NCBI RefSeq assembly: GCF_040717455.1
Contig: NZ_JBFEFH010000009.1
Span: forward strand, 1 to 64,000
DNA: 64,000 nucleotides
From: Tautonia sp040717455
GTDB taxonomy: Bacteria; Planctomycetota; Planctomycetia; Isosphaerales; Isosphaeraceae
Direction: 5' to 3'
Shown here one piece after another: positions 34,951-46,239 of the stretch. Each line of letters begins with the position of its first letter. Position 1 is the stretch's first letter. Position numbers and translations under genes: made by a program. The notes below the pieces were generated by a model. The model was given only the letters and a program-made list of their open reading frames with translations, did not search any database and had not been told where the DNA came from.

Positions 34951-35832
34951 TCAGGCGAGGGGCGGCTTGCGGGCGACGAGCCAGAGGTTGCTGGCGAGGA
35001 GCTTCAGGGGCCAGGCCCGTTCGAGCAGGGCGTTGAGCCGGTAGAGGGGGCGGTCGAGGCGGTTGAAGGCGGTCTGGAGCCAGCGGGGGAAGCCGTAGAG
35101 CATCGTCGGCAGGACGAAGGCGAAGCCGGCGTCGAGGACCTGGAAGCCGGCGGCCCGGAGGATGGTGGTGGTGGTGGCGATCGTGTAGAGGCGGTCGTGG
35201 GCGTTGTGCCTCAGGGTGCGCTGGAGGGCCTCGGTGTAGCTGAAGCGGTGCGGCAGGCAGGTGATGACGAAGGTGCCGCCGGGCCGGAGGATGCGGGCGA
35301 CCTCGTGGAGCGAGGTGGCGTCGTCGGCGACGTGTTCGAGGACGCCGTTGGAGGTGATGACGTCGAAGAAGCCGTCGGGATAGGGCATGAAGACGGGGTG
35401 TTCGAGCTGCCGGTACTGCAAGGCGCTGAACCGGTGCAGGACGTGGAAGGGGCCGGGCGGGTAGAGGTCGGCGCCGTGCAGCTCCAGGGCGTCGCCGAGG
35501 CGGAGGCGGTAGACGCAGGAGTCGATCGCGTGCTGGCAGCCCCACTCGAAGACGCGGCCGTGCAGGTGCGGGGTGATCTGGTCGAGCACCCGGAGGCGGC
35601 GGCGGAGGGGGATGTCCTGCTCGATGTGGGCGGCGGTGTAGGCGAAGTCGGTGCCGAGGACGCCGGAGATGGTGTCCTCACGCTTCTGGCGGTCCCAGAG
35701 GGCGCGGATCTGCTGGATCTCGGCGTCGTGGTCCCAGCGGACCGGGACGGGTGCGGCCCCCTGCCCTTCGCGTTGAAAGGATTGCGAGGGACGCGTGAGG
35801 CTGGGGCGGGTCGACGCCGGATGGTCGGCCAT
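34951..35832 (-). CDS. Class I SAM-dependent methyltransferase
   Basis: A 293-residue cytosolic protein with a Rossmann methyltransferase domain. Motif I is HGRVFEWGCQHAIDS, the acidic loop is in ELHGADLYPPGPFHV, and post-motifs FDVITSNGVLEHVADDATSL and RILRPGGTFVITCLP place it near the Methyltransf_11/23 group. Substrate unknown; such proteins often act on lipids, sugars or small metabolites. Residues 215-280 are amphipathic and may be membrane-associated. It stands alone between a 254-base gap and the repeat-rich region. Confidence 0.85.
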   Translation of the reverse strand: MADHPASTRPSLTRPSQSFQREGQGAAPVPVRWDHDAEIQQIRALWDRQKREDTISGVLGTDFAYTAAHIEQDIPLRRRLRVLDQITPHLHGRVFEWGCQHAIDSCVYRLRLGDALELHGADLYPPGPFHVLHRFSALQYRQLEHPVFMPYPDGFFDVITSNGVLEHVADDATSLHEVARILRPGGTFVITCLPHRFSYTEALQRTLRHNAHDRLYTIATTTTILRAAGFQVLDAGFAFVLPTMLYGFPRWLQTAFNRLDRPLYRLNALLERAWPLKLLASNLWLVARKPPLA

Positions 35833-36086
35833 GGGGGCGGGTTCCTTCCCGGGGGAGATGGCGGTTTGGTCGGGAGATTTGTGCGCGACCGCAGGGGTTT
35901 CCTGGGGTGGCTGGGGTCGTCTTGACCCGGAGAGCGAATGGGCAGTCGGGCGGCCCGTGCGGTGTTGACTGGGGGCAGGATGATCCTGACCACCTCGCTG
36001 GGCACTCCGGCGGTTTCCGTTTGCTCGCAGCGTCGGGGGGACGGAGCCCTGTGATTGTGTTCTATCGTCGATTCGGCCGGTCTTGT

Positions 36087-36740
36087 CTAGCGGAGCCCTC
36101 GGCCGCGGAGGAGGCCATCGGCCCAGGCGGCATCTGCGCCGGAGAGGGGGGGGATGGGGTCGGCGCGGTAGTCGGTGTGGTCGTAGCGGCCGTTGGCGTA
36201 GGCGCGGTCGATGAGGGCCTGGAGGTCGAGCGGGATGTCGTCGTCCGAGTCGCGGAGGGGGATGGGGAGGATCGGGAGGCGTTCTCGGAGCGAAAGGCGG
36301 AAGAGGACGGGGGAGGAAGGGGCGCCGGCTCGCCAGATGCTACCCAGGTAGGCCGAGCGATCCGGGTCGGGGACGAAGCGATCGAAGAGGGAGACGCGAT
36401 CGCCATCCCTGCGGAGGTCGATCTCGACCTGATTGATCCCGAGGGCCGATCGTTCGGCCTGATCGCGGCGGAGCCAATCGCGGAGGGGGCCGGGCCGTTT
36501 GTCCTGAGGGCCGAAGAACTCGACCGTCGTGATCACCCGGCCGTCGTCCTGGAGGATTTTCAGGTAGCGGCTCCGAAGGATCTCGTCGTCGCCGATCCAC
36601 TCGCGGTGATCGATCCGGGCGCGGAGGTCGTCCGGCAATCGGGAGTTGAGCGCATGGCTTCCATAGACGAGCACGGACGCACTCACGTCGCCCCACCAGG
36701 CGTCCAGGTACGGGTCCATGCCGGGGAAGGGGCTGGTCAT
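36087..36740 (-). CDS. DUF4058 family protein
   Basis: A 217-residue protein starting with the DUF4058 signature SPFPGMDPYLDAWW. Other conserved parts are LPDDLRARIDHREWI, RYLKILQDDGRVITTVEFFG (strand with acidic ends) and the C-terminal IPLDLQALIDRAYANGRYDHTDYR. It is shorter than usual for the family, with part of the middle missing. ATG 36740 has GGGAG ten bases upstream. The gene follows pheA by 46 bases on the same strand and is probably on its transcript. Function unknown; a nuclease-like fold is suspected for the family. Confidence 0.85.
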   Translation of the reverse strand: MTSPFPGMDPYLDAWWGDVSASVLVYGSHALNSRLPDDLRARIDHREWIGDDEILRSRYLKILQDDGRVITTVEFFGPQDKRPGPLRDWLRRDQAERSALGINQVEIDLRRDGDRVSLFDRFVPDPDRSAYLGSIWRAGAPSSPVLFRLSLRERLPILPIPLRDSDDDIPLDLQALIDRAYANGRYDHTDYRADPIPPLSGADAAWADGLLRGRGLR

Positions 36741-36786
36741 GGGCACGAGGCTCCCGGGGACGAGAGGGGGATGCCCGCCGTGACCG

Positions 36787-37959
36787 TCAGCTCTCGACGG
36801 AGCCGACGCGGGGGTAGGAGCCGAGGACTTCGAGGCGTTCGCAGCGCTTGCGGACGGTGTCGAGGACCTTGGAGACGTCGGGGTCCTGGGCGTGGCCTTC
36901 GACGTCGAGGAAGAAGAGGTAGGAGGGGTTGGCGCCGGGGAAGCTCTCGGCGGAGAAGGGGAAGGACTCGATCATCGTCAGGTTCAGGCCGGCCTTCTCG
37001 AACGGGGAGAGGACCTTGGAGAGGGCGCCGGCCTGGTTGGAGATGCGGAGCAGGAGGGTGGTCTTGTCGCGGCCGGTGGGGGCCTCGGACTGCTCGGCGA
37101 TGACGGCGAAGCGGGTGACGTTGTAGAGCTGGTCCTCGATGTTCTCGGCCAGGACGTCGAGCCCGTAGGCGTCGGCGGCGGTCCGGCTGGCGATGGCGGC
37201 GGAGAACTGCTCGCGCTGGGCGATCTCGGCGGCGTGGGCGGTCGAGACGACCTCGACGAGCGAGGCCTGGGGCAGGTTCTTGCTCAGCCAGTGGCGGCAC
37301 TGGGAGAGGGCCTGGGCCTTCGAGTAGACGCGGCGGACGTCGGCCCAGGGGGACTTGCCGAGCAGGCAGTGGTGGATCCGCAGCTTGACCTCGGCGCGGA
37401 TCTTCAAACCGGCGTGGCGGGTGAACATCTCCAGGGTGTCGGAGATGCGGCCGTCGGTCGAGTTCTCCAGGGGGACGAGGCCGAACTGGACGTGGCGGCG
37501 GTTGACCTCCTCGAAGACGGCGGCGATCGAGCCGACGGGGACGTGCTCGACGGCGTTGCCGAACTTGGCGATCGAGGCCAGGTGGCTGTAGCTGTATTTG
37601 GGGCCGAGGCAGGCCACGCGGAGGCTGCGCTGGACGGACCGCGAGCCGCTCATCAGCTCCCGGAAGATCAGGCGGATGGTGTCCGCGGGCAAGGGGCCCC
37701 TGCTCTGGGCGAGGGCCTTGTCGATGACCTCCTCCTCGCGGGCGGGGGACCAGACCTCCAGGCCGTCGCGTTCCTTGACCTGGCCGATCTGGGAGGCGAC
37801 CTCGGCGCGTCGGTTCAGGAGCTGGACGAGATCCTTGTCGATCCGGTCGATCTCGGCCCGGAGGCTGGCCAGGGTCGGGGCGCGTCGGGCGTCGACACGG
37901 CCTTTCCCCCGGCGTTGGGTGGCGTCGGGGGAGGGGTCGCCTTTGGGCTTCGTCGGCAT
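36787..37959 (-). CDS. pheA: Chorismate mutase/prephenate dehydratase
   Basis: A 390-residue bifunctional enzyme that turns chorismate into prephenate and then phenylpyruvate for phenylalanine. The chorismate mutase helix bundle is at about 27-110 (LRAEIDRIDKDLVQLLNRRA). The dehydratase domain is at about 115-300 (VACLGPKYSYSHLASIAKFG, LVPLENSTDGRISDTLEMF, ASRTAADAYGL), and a C-terminal ACT domain for phenylalanine feedback at about 310-390 (TTLLLRISNQAGALSKVL, ESFPF). ATG 37959 is chosen over an upstream frame rich in prolines. A minus-strand TTGACA promoter lies about 80-110 bases upstream. Confidence 0.95.
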   Translation of the reverse strand: MPTKPKGDPSPDATQRRGKGRVDARRAPTLASLRAEIDRIDKDLVQLLNRRAEVASQIGQVKERDGLEVWSPAREEEVIDKALAQSRGPLPADTIRLIFRELMSGSRSVQRSLRVACLGPKYSYSHLASIAKFGNAVEHVPVGSIAAVFEEVNRRHVQFGLVPLENSTDGRISDTLEMFTRHAGLKIRAEVKLRIHHCLLGKSPWADVRRVYSKAQALSQCRHWLSKNLPQASLVEVVSTAHAAEIAQREQFSAAIASRTAADAYGLDVLAENIEDQLYNVTRFAVIAEQSEAPTGRDKTTLLLRISNQAGALSKVLSPFEKAGLNLTMIESFPFSAESFPGANPSYLFFLDVEGHAQDPDVSKVLDTVRKRCERLEVLGSYPRVGSVES

Positions 37960-38463
37960 CGGGACTCTCGTCGGCGAGCGGTCGGCCCCGGGAGGGGGCG
38001 GGGGAGGCGGGGGACTTCGACTCGGTTGGATTGCAAAGTGATTACAAGGGGGTGGATGGGATGTCAAGCGAATTCTCTTTGGCCGCTTCCGCCCCCGGTC
38101 GACTTCGCTTACAATCGGGCGGATGAGGGTCGCGGCCGGGCCGGCGTCCGGGTTCTGCCAAATCGGCAGGGCTGGGAGACGCGGCCCGGAACGGGGCCTG
38201 CCATTTCGGCGCTTGCCGGACGGGTTTCGGGCGGATTCCGCGGGGGTCTTCTCGCCGGAACATCGTTGCTTTCAGGGGCTTGCGTTGCTCCGCCGTCGAG
38301 TTGCTCGAAGCAATGGTACACCGCTTGCGTTAAGGGACTGATCAGATTGCCCGCCTGGGTGCCCGGGGAGTGATCCGGGTCTTGCAGGACGGGGGGGGCG
38401 GGCGGACCCTTTCGGGGTTCGGCCTGGGCCCTGGGGCGGATCACTCGGGAAAGGAGCAGCGAC
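37960..38463. other. Divergent pheA/dnaK promoter region
   Basis: About 500 bases between divergent pheA and dnaK. It contains the leftward promoter at 38039-38067 and, rightward, a TACAAT at 38110-38115 with only a weak -35. A TTGCTCGAAGCAA palindrome occurs at 38301-38313. I found no CIRCE element (TTAGCACTC-N9-GAGTGCTAA) and no sigma32-like boxes, so control of dnaK is unclear. Confidence 0.4.
38039..38067 (-). promoter_or_regulatory. Leftward promoter of pheA
   Basis: On the minus strand a perfect TTGACA (38062-38067), a 17-base spacer and TAATCA (38039-38044). The -10 matches poorly, but the -35 and spacing are ideal. It sits about 80 bases before the pheA ATG. Confidence 0.45.
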
Positions 38464-40404
38464 GTGGCAGAAGGCGAAAAGATTATCGGGATCGACCTGG
38501 GCACGACCAACAGCGTGGTGGCCGTGATGGAAGGCGGCGACGTGACGGTGATCGCCAACCAGGAAGGCAGCCGGATCACCCCGTCGGTCGTCGCGTTCAC
38601 GACCAAGGGCGAGACGCTCGTCGGCGAGCCGGCCAAGCGGCAGGCGATCACCAACCCGAAGGGGACCATCTACTCGATCAAGCGCTTCATGGGCCGTCGC
38701 CACAGCGAGGTCAAGGGCGAGGAGCGGATGGTCCCGTACGAAATTACGGGCGGGGAGAGCGATTACGTCCGCGTGCAGTCGGGCGGCAAGGACCAGACGC
38801 CCCCAGAAATCTCGGCCTTGATCCTCCGGAAGCTGAAGGAAGCGGCCGAGAGCTACCTGGGCCACAAGGTCCGCAAGGCCGTCATCACGGTGCCGGCCTA
38901 CTTCAACGACAGCCAGCGGCAGGCCACGAAGGACGCCGGCCAGATCGCCGGGCTGGAGGTGGCGCGGATCATCAACGAGCCGACCGCCGCGGCCCTGGCC
39001 TACGGCCTTGATAAGAAGAAGAACGAGAAGATCGCCGTCTTCGACCTCGGCGGCGGCACGTTCGACATCTCGATCCTCGACGTCGGCGACGGCGTGTTCG
39101 AGGTCCTCTCGACCAACGGCGACACGCACCTCGGCGGCGACGACTGGGACGAGGCGCTGATCCACCACATCGCCAACCAGTTCCAGAGCGAGCAGGGGAT
39201 CGACCTGCGCAAGGACCAGATGGCCCTGCAGCGCCTGAAGGAGGCGGCCGAGAAGGCCAAGAAAGACCTCTCGTTCCAGGCGCAGGCCGACATCAATCTG
39301 CCGTTCATCACGGCCGACCAGACCGGCCCGAAGCACCTGACGATGACCATCAGCCGGGCCGAGTTCGAGAAGCTCACCGACACTCTGTTCGAGCGCTGCA
39401 AGGGCCCGGTCAACAAGGCCATGCAGGACGCCGGCCTGAAGCCGAGCGACATCGACGAGGTGGTGCTCGTCGGCGGCTCGACCCGGATGCCGCGCATCCA
39501 GCAGATCGTGCAGGACATCTTCGGCAAGGAGCCGCACAAGGGGGTCAACCCCGACGAGGTCGTGGCCATCGGCGCGGCCATCCAGGGGGCGGTCCTGACC
39601 GGGGACGTCAAGGACCTGTTGCTCCTGGACGTGACCCCGCTGTCGCTCGGCCTGGAGACGAAGGGGGGCGTGATGACCGTCCTCGTCCCCCGGAACACGA
39701 CGATCCCGACCGAGAAGAAGGAGACCTTCACCACCGCCGACGACAACCAGTCGGCCGTGACGATCAAGGTCTACCAGGGGGAGCGGCCGATGGCCGGCGA
39801 CAACCGCCTGCTCGGCGAGTTCAACCTCGACGGCATCCCGCCGGCGCCGATGGGCGTCCCTCAGATTGAGGTGACGTTCAACATCGACGCCAACGGCATC
39901 CTCAACGTCTCGGCCCGCGACAAGGGGACGAGCAAGGAGCAGAAGATCACGATCCAGTCCTCGGGCGGCCTGAGTCAGGACGAGATCGAGAAGATGCGGC
40001 GCGACGCCGAGAGCCACGCCGCCGACGACAAGCGCCGCCGCGAGCTGGCCGAGGCCCGCAACGAGGCCGAGCAGCACGTCTACCGGATGGAGAAGCTGAT
40101 CTCCGAGAACAAGGAGAAGCTCTCCGAGGCCGACGTCTCGGCCGTGCAGGCGGCCATCGCGAAGGTCAACGAGGTGAAGACCTCGGACGACCCGGCGACG
40201 ATCCGGTCGGCCATCGACAACCTGATGCAGGCGAGCCGGGCGATGTCCGAGCACCTGTATGCCGCCTCGGGGGCCCCGGGGGCCGAGGCCGGAGCCGCCG
40301 GCGCGGCCGGTCCCGGCGCCGGACAGGCCGCGGGCGGCGACGGCGCCTCGCCGAGCGGCGAGGGCGAGGACGTCATCGACGTCGAGTTCGAAGAGAAGAA
40401 GTAA
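38464..40404 (+). CDS. dnaK: Chaperone Hsp70
   Basis: A 646-residue DnaK, the ATP-driven chaperone that binds exposed hydrophobic segments of other proteins. It has IIGIDLGTTNSVVAVMEGG at the start, the ATPase motifs IINEPTAAALAYG and VFDLGGGTFDISIL, and the substrate-binding part LLLDVTPLSLGLETKGGVMT. The C-terminal GEDVIDVEFEEKK is the usual DnaJ/GrpE-linked tail after a Gly/Ala-rich linker. It starts with GTG (38464), with AAGGAG nine bases upstream. GrpE and DnaJ genes are not next to it; instead a run of small accessory genes leads to clpB. Confidence 0.98.
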   Translation: MAEGEKIIGIDLGTTNSVVAVMEGGDVTVIANQEGSRITPSVVAFTTKGETLVGEPAKRQAITNPKGTIYSIKRFMGRRHSEVKGEERMVPYEITGGESDYVRVQSGGKDQTPPEISALILRKLKEAAESYLGHKVRKAVITVPAYFNDSQRQATKDAGQIAGLEVARIINEPTAAALAYGLDKKKNEKIAVFDLGGGTFDISILDVGDGVFEVLSTNGDTHLGGDDWDEALIHHIANQFQSEQGIDLRKDQMALQRLKEAAEKAKKDLSFQAQADINLPFITADQTGPKHLTMTISRAEFEKLTDTLFERCKGPVNKAMQDAGLKPSDIDEVVLVGGSTRMPRIQQIVQDIFGKEPHKGVNPDEVVAIGAAIQGAVLTGDVKDLLLLDVTPLSLGLETKGGVMTVLVPRNTTIPTEKKETFTTADDNQSAVTIKVYQGERPMAGDNRLLGEFNLDGIPPAPMGVPQIEVTFNIDANGILNVSARDKGTSKEQKITIQSSGGLSQDEIEKMRRDAESHAADDKRRRELAEARNEAEQHVYRMEKLISENKEKLSEADVSAVQAAIAKVNEVKTSDDPATIRSAIDNLMQASRAMSEHLYAASGAPGAEAGAAGAAGPGAGQAAGGDGASPSGEGEDVIDVEFEEKK

Positions 40405-40645
40405 CGTGACGCGAGGCGGGTCACCGTGACATGACCCCGGCGGGGTCGCCGATCCGATCGGCCTGGACGCGGTCCGGGCAGCGAACGGACCCGGCGGCCC
40501 CGGAGCCGATTCGGCGGCCATCGGGGCACCGCCGATGCCGCCCGGCCCGAGGGCTTGCAAGGCTTTGACCGCACCCACCCCCCTGCCCGGCTCCACCCGA
40601 TGCCCTGGAGCCGGGCCTCGTTGCCCCGATTCCGGGAGGATGGCG

Positions 40646-41050
40646 ATGGTTCTTGACGATGCCCGGCCGGTCTACCCCTTGCTCGTGAAGATGGCCCGCG
40701 AGCTGGCCGAGGACGCTCGCAACGGCAAGCGGGGCGGCTGGGTGACCTACGACGACCTGTGCAAGCGCTGCGGCGAGGAGCTGTCGATCAAGGAATCGCC
40801 CCGCACCGTGTTCGCCCGCCGGCTCAAGCCGATCCAGGCCGCCTGCCTGGAACACGACAAGCCCGACCTGGCGGCGCTGGTCATCCAGAAGCCCAAGCGG
40901 AGCGATTCGGGAGAGCTGCTCCGCCCCTCGGCCGCCTGGTGGGAGATCTACGTCTCTCGCTCCGAGGCCGAGTCCGAGGACGTGCGCTTCTGGTTCGAGC
41001 GGTACCGGGTCGCCCGCGACTTCGACTGGCCGGACGAGCCGTTTTTCTGA
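40646..41050 (+). CDS. Small unknown protein, paralogue of the 42405 gene
   Basis: A 134-residue protein I cannot place. The order is a helical start (YPLLVKMARELAEDARNGKR), GGWVTYDDLCKRCG, RLKPIQAACLEHDKPDLAAL, VIQKPKR, and a C-terminal FWFERYRVARDFDWPDEPFF. The same order of blocks (VTYTELAGR, PLSDRCRRAGLPDLAALVVR, CLKYEWPRD) occurs in the product at 42405-42758, so the two are probably paralogues. GGGAGG six bases before ATG 40646 decides the start. It lies 240 bases after dnaK and opens a four-gene cluster running to clpB. Confidence 0.72.
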   Translation: MVLDDARPVYPLLVKMARELAEDARNGKRGGWVTYDDLCKRCGEELSIKESPRTVFARRLKPIQAACLEHDKPDLAALVIQKPKRSDSGELLRPSAAWWEIYVSRSEAESEDVRFWFERYRVARDFDWPDEPFF

Positions 41051-41093
41051 GCGAAGGTCGGGTCGGCTCGGCTTCGTGCGAGGAGCCTCGTTG

Positions 41094-41630
41094 ATGAGCA
41101 CGTCCTTCGACGGTTTCGACCTGGGATCGTTCTGGGAGGAGTCCGACTACGCCCGGGAGCATTACCAGGACGAACCGCCGACCGAGGAACTGGTGCGAGC
41201 CATCGAGCGGGAACTCGGCTACCGGCTCCCACGCGCCTACGTCGAGCTGGCGGGGCACCGGAACGGCGGGATCCCTCTGAAGCAGAACCACCGGACCGAC
41301 AAGCCGACGACCTGGGACGACGACGGCATCGCGATCACCGGGATTTTCTCCATCGGTCGCCAGAAGCGGTATTCACTCTGCGGGCCACTCGGGAGCCGGT
41401 TCTGGGTCGACGAGTGGGACTATCCGCCGATCGGCGTCTACTTCGCCAACACCCCGACGGCCGGGCACGACATGGTCGCCCTCGACTACCGCGAGTGCGG
41501 CCAGGAGGGTGAGCCGAAGGTCGTGCATGTCGCGCAAGGGGACGAGTTCGAGATCACCGTCGTGGCCGAGGACTTTGCCTCCTTCATCCGGGGCCTGAAG
41601 GACGACGACGAGTACGAGGCCGGCGCCTGA
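41094..41630 (+). CDS. SMI1/KNR4 (SUKH) family protein
   Basis: A 178-residue SUKH-1 protein. The typical opening is a helix EELVRAIERELGYRLPRAYV followed by ELAGHRNGGIP, then GIAITGIFSIGRQ, SRFWVDEWDYPPIGVYFANT and GHDMVALDYRECG. In bacteria SUKH proteins often neutralise polymorphic toxins, but many are stand-alone and housekeeping-like. GAGGAG is eight bases before ATG 41094. No toxin partner is visible next to it, though the Uma2 nuclease gene starts 56 bases later. Confidence 0.88.
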   Translation: MSTSFDGFDLGSFWEESDYAREHYQDEPPTEELVRAIERELGYRLPRAYVELAGHRNGGIPLKQNHRTDKPTTWDDDGIAITGIFSIGRQKRYSLCGPLGSRFWVDEWDYPPIGVYFANTPTAGHDMVALDYRECGQEGEPKVVHVAQGDEFEITVVAEDFASFIRGLKDDDEYEAGA

Positions 41631-41686
41631 CCGGCCGATTCGATCGGTCCGAGCGATCGACTCCAAGTGACCGGGAGGACGGGGTG

Positions 41687-42388
41687 ATGGCATCACGAAC
41701 CGAATCGGACGTCGATCGCCTGAGGCATCCGGACGTGGAGCCGACGCCCGCGGAATCCTGGTACGACCGCTCGACGATCCCGGACGATGAGATGCACACG
41801 ATCGAGGGCCAGACCGAGGAGGACTTCTTCCGGTTCGCCCCGGAGAATCGCTACTGCGAACTGATTGATGGGGTCGTGTACATGCCCTCTCCCGTGACCT
41901 GGCGTCATCAAGAACTTGTTTTTTTCTGGATGTCGTTGCTCTCGACCTTCTGCAGCGAGCGAAATCTGGGGAAGGTCGGGATGGGGCCGGCGGTGCTCCG
42001 GATCGCGCCGGGGCGGGATCTTGAGCCGGATGTCTTCGTCGCACCGGTCGGCGTGGAACCGCTTCCCCCGCAGGGGTTGGCGATGGGAGAGGCGGTCTTG
42101 GTCGTCGAGATGCTCTCGCCCGGCAACCGCTCGCACGACCTGAAGCGTAAGGCGCAGATCTACCGCGAGGCACGGATCCCGGAGATTGTCTTCGTGGACG
42201 ATCGGGACAAGGTCCTGATCGTCGAGCGGTTGGCCGGGGACGAGTACGAGACGGTTCGGCTCGGTTCGGGCCGGTGGGAGTCGTCGGCGGTGCCGGGCTT
42301 CTGGCTCGACGTCGCGTGGCTCTGGGAAGACCCGTTGCCGAGCCCGCATCGGCGAATCAATTTGGTCCTCGGGAACCCGGCCGGCTGA
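41687..42388 (+). CDS. Uma2 family (PD-(D/E)XK) nuclease
   Basis: A 233-residue Uma2 (DUF820) protein. It shows YCELIDGVVYMPSPVTWRHQ, the acidic catalytic strand LEPDVFV, VLVVEMLSPGNRSHDLKRK and AQIYREARIPEIVFVDD, which together supply the D, E and K of the PD-(D/E)XK core. Uma2 genes are numerous in planctomycetes and cyanobacteria with no proven role. A GTG and an ATG stand side by side; ATG 41687 is used, ten bases after GGGAGG. It is 16 bases upstream of the next gene, so co-transcription is likely. Confidence 0.9.
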   Translation: MASRTESDVDRLRHPDVEPTPAESWYDRSTIPDDEMHTIEGQTEEDFFRFAPENRYCELIDGVVYMPSPVTWRHQELVFFWMSLLSTFCSERNLGKVGMGPAVLRIAPGRDLEPDVFVAPVGVEPLPPQGLAMGEAVLVVEMLSPGNRSHDLKRKAQIYREARIPEIVFVDDRDKVLIVERLAGDEYETVRLGSGRWESSAVPGFWLDVAWLWEDPLPSPHRRINLVLGNPAG

Positions 42389-42404
42389 GCATCGAGACCA
42401 GGCC

Positions 42405-42758
42405 ATGACCGACCTCGATACATTGATCCGGCGCTGCTGGCCGATCCTGAGGGAGGCGGTGCAGATGGGCAGGACGGTCACCTATACCGAGCTGGCGGGG
42501 CGGGCGGGGCCGCCCTTGAACCGGAGGCACCTGCATCGGCAGTTGCTGATTCCCCTGTCCGACCGCTGCCGGCGCGCGGGCCTGCCCGACCTGGCGGCGC
42601 TGGTCGTCCGGAAGGATACGGGGATGCCCGGAGGCGGCTGGCACCTGCCGCATCCGGCGGCCGACCCGGACCGGGCCTGGGCCGAGGCTCTGGAGCATTG
42701 CCTGAAATACGAGTGGCCGCGCGACGTGCCGGCCGGATTGCTGGAAACCGAAGGGTGA
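42405..42758 (+). CDS. Small unknown protein, paralogue of the 40646 gene
   Basis: A 117-residue protein with no family I recognise. It shares with the 40646 product a helical start (LIRRCWPILREAVQMG), VTYTELAGRAG, a histidine/arginine helix (RRHLHRQLLIPLSDRC) and RRAGLPDLAALVVRKDTG. It ends with an aromatic segment (LEHCLKYEWPRDVP). The VTYxxL and PDLAALV blocks suggest a compact helix-turn-helix-like or small ligand domain, but this is only an impression. It closes the small-gene cluster 145 bases before clpB. Confidence 0.72.
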   Translation: MTDLDTLIRRCWPILREAVQMGRTVTYTELAGRAGPPLNRRHLHRQLLIPLSDRCRRAGLPDLAALVVRKDTGMPGGGWHLPHPAADPDRAWAEALEHCLKYEWPRDVPAGLLETEG

Positions 42759-42903
42759 ACCGCGAACGGTTTTCCGGGGCATTGAGGGCGAACGATTCGG
42801 GGGTTTGTGTCGTACTTGTCATGAACGAACTGAAGGTTCGAGAGAATTCCATATGACGCTCGGGCCGATGCCGGCCCGGGGGTGGGGGGAAGGGAGGACG
42901 ATC

Positions 42904-45564
<2,661 letters not shown>

Positions 45565-45590
45565 GCATTCGGGTGATCCGAGTCTTCGGG

Positions 45591-45624
45591 GCGGCCCGGA
45601 CGCGAATGATGGCGTCCGGGCCGC
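45591..45624 (+). terminator. Terminator hairpin after clpB
   Basis: A 13-bp perfect stem (GCGGCCCGGACGC, 8-base loop, GCGTCCGGGCCGC) beginning 26 bases after the clpB stop. It is followed only by TTGC, so it is a strong hairpin without a U-run, as is common in GC-rich genomes. Confidence 0.65.
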
Positions 45625-45660
45625 TTGCATGCGCGGGGGCGAGCGTCAAGGCAGCGTTCA

Positions 45661-45674
45661 GGGGGGGGGGGGGG
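45661..45674 (+). repeat. G14 homopolymer
   Basis: A run of 14 guanines in non-coding DNA, about 100 bases upstream of the TTGACA at 45771. Such runs are prone to slippage and could also be a sequencing artefact. Confidence 0.7.
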
Positions 45675-45770
45675 ACGCCGGGTTGCCGGTCGTCGCCGCG
45701 AGGGGGAGAGGCCGCCTGCGGCGGGGGCGGACGGTCGCCGCGGGATCGACGCAACACGTGGGAAAAATGC

Positions 45771-45800
45771 TTGACAGCGCCCGTTGCATCGGAACACTAT
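45771..45800 (+). promoter_or_regulatory. Sigma70-like promoter with flanking inverted repeat
   Basis: Perfect TTGACA (45771-45776), an 18-base spacer and CACTAT (45795-45800), about 70 bases upstream of the ATG at 45871. CGTTGC (45782-45787) and GCAACG (45813-45818) form an inverted repeat around the -10, a possible operator. The stretch is locally AT-richer than its surroundings. Confidence 0.5.
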
Positions 45801-45870
45801 AGGTCCATATCCGCAACGTGTGACCGGGACATATCCCCGAACGTCGGTTCGTCGGAATCAACCCTTCTCC

Positions 45871-46239
45871 ATGAGTGATCGCCTGGCCCGACAACGCTGG
45901 TGGATTGCCTCCCTGTACTGCCTGACGGTGGTGCTGGCGCAGGGCGTCCACGCCCCGCACGGGGAATTGCCGGCGGTCGGCGGGCACGCTTCCGCAGAGT
46001 CTTGCGGCGACGATCACGCTGAGAACGGAGACGAGCGATCTGTTTGGGATCGCGCCGGCGATGCTCCTTGCGTGAGCGATTGTCCCTCGTGCGAGTTCAT
46101 CCTGAGCCATCAGGCCCTCCTGGCCGATCAAACCGAGGCCGCGCCCGCAGCTCGGGGCGCCGACCCGGTCGATTTGATGGCGGCGGAACCCCTCTTCGCC
46201 CTCGCACTGGCCCGTAACCGGGCTCCACCTCTCGCCTGA
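45871..46239 (+). CDS. Secreted Cys/His-containing protein
   Basis: A 122-residue protein with a signal peptide (RWWIASLYCLTVVLAQGVHA, cleavage probably near residue 28). The mature part holds HAPHGE, SCGDDHAENGDE and CVSDCPSCEFILSHQA, so it has three or four cysteines and several histidines that could bind a metal. I do not recognise the family. The start ATG 45871 is chosen because it opens the signal peptide; no Shine-Dalgarno is seen. The upstream promoter and the following DUF1559 gene (263 bases away) suggest it belongs to the surface-protein block. Confidence 0.6.
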   Translation: MSDRLARQRWWIASLYCLTVVLAQGVHAPHGELPAVGGHASAESCGDDHAENGDERSVWDRAGDAPCVSDCPSCEFILSHQALLADQTEAAPAARGADPVDLMAAEPLFALALARNRAPPLA

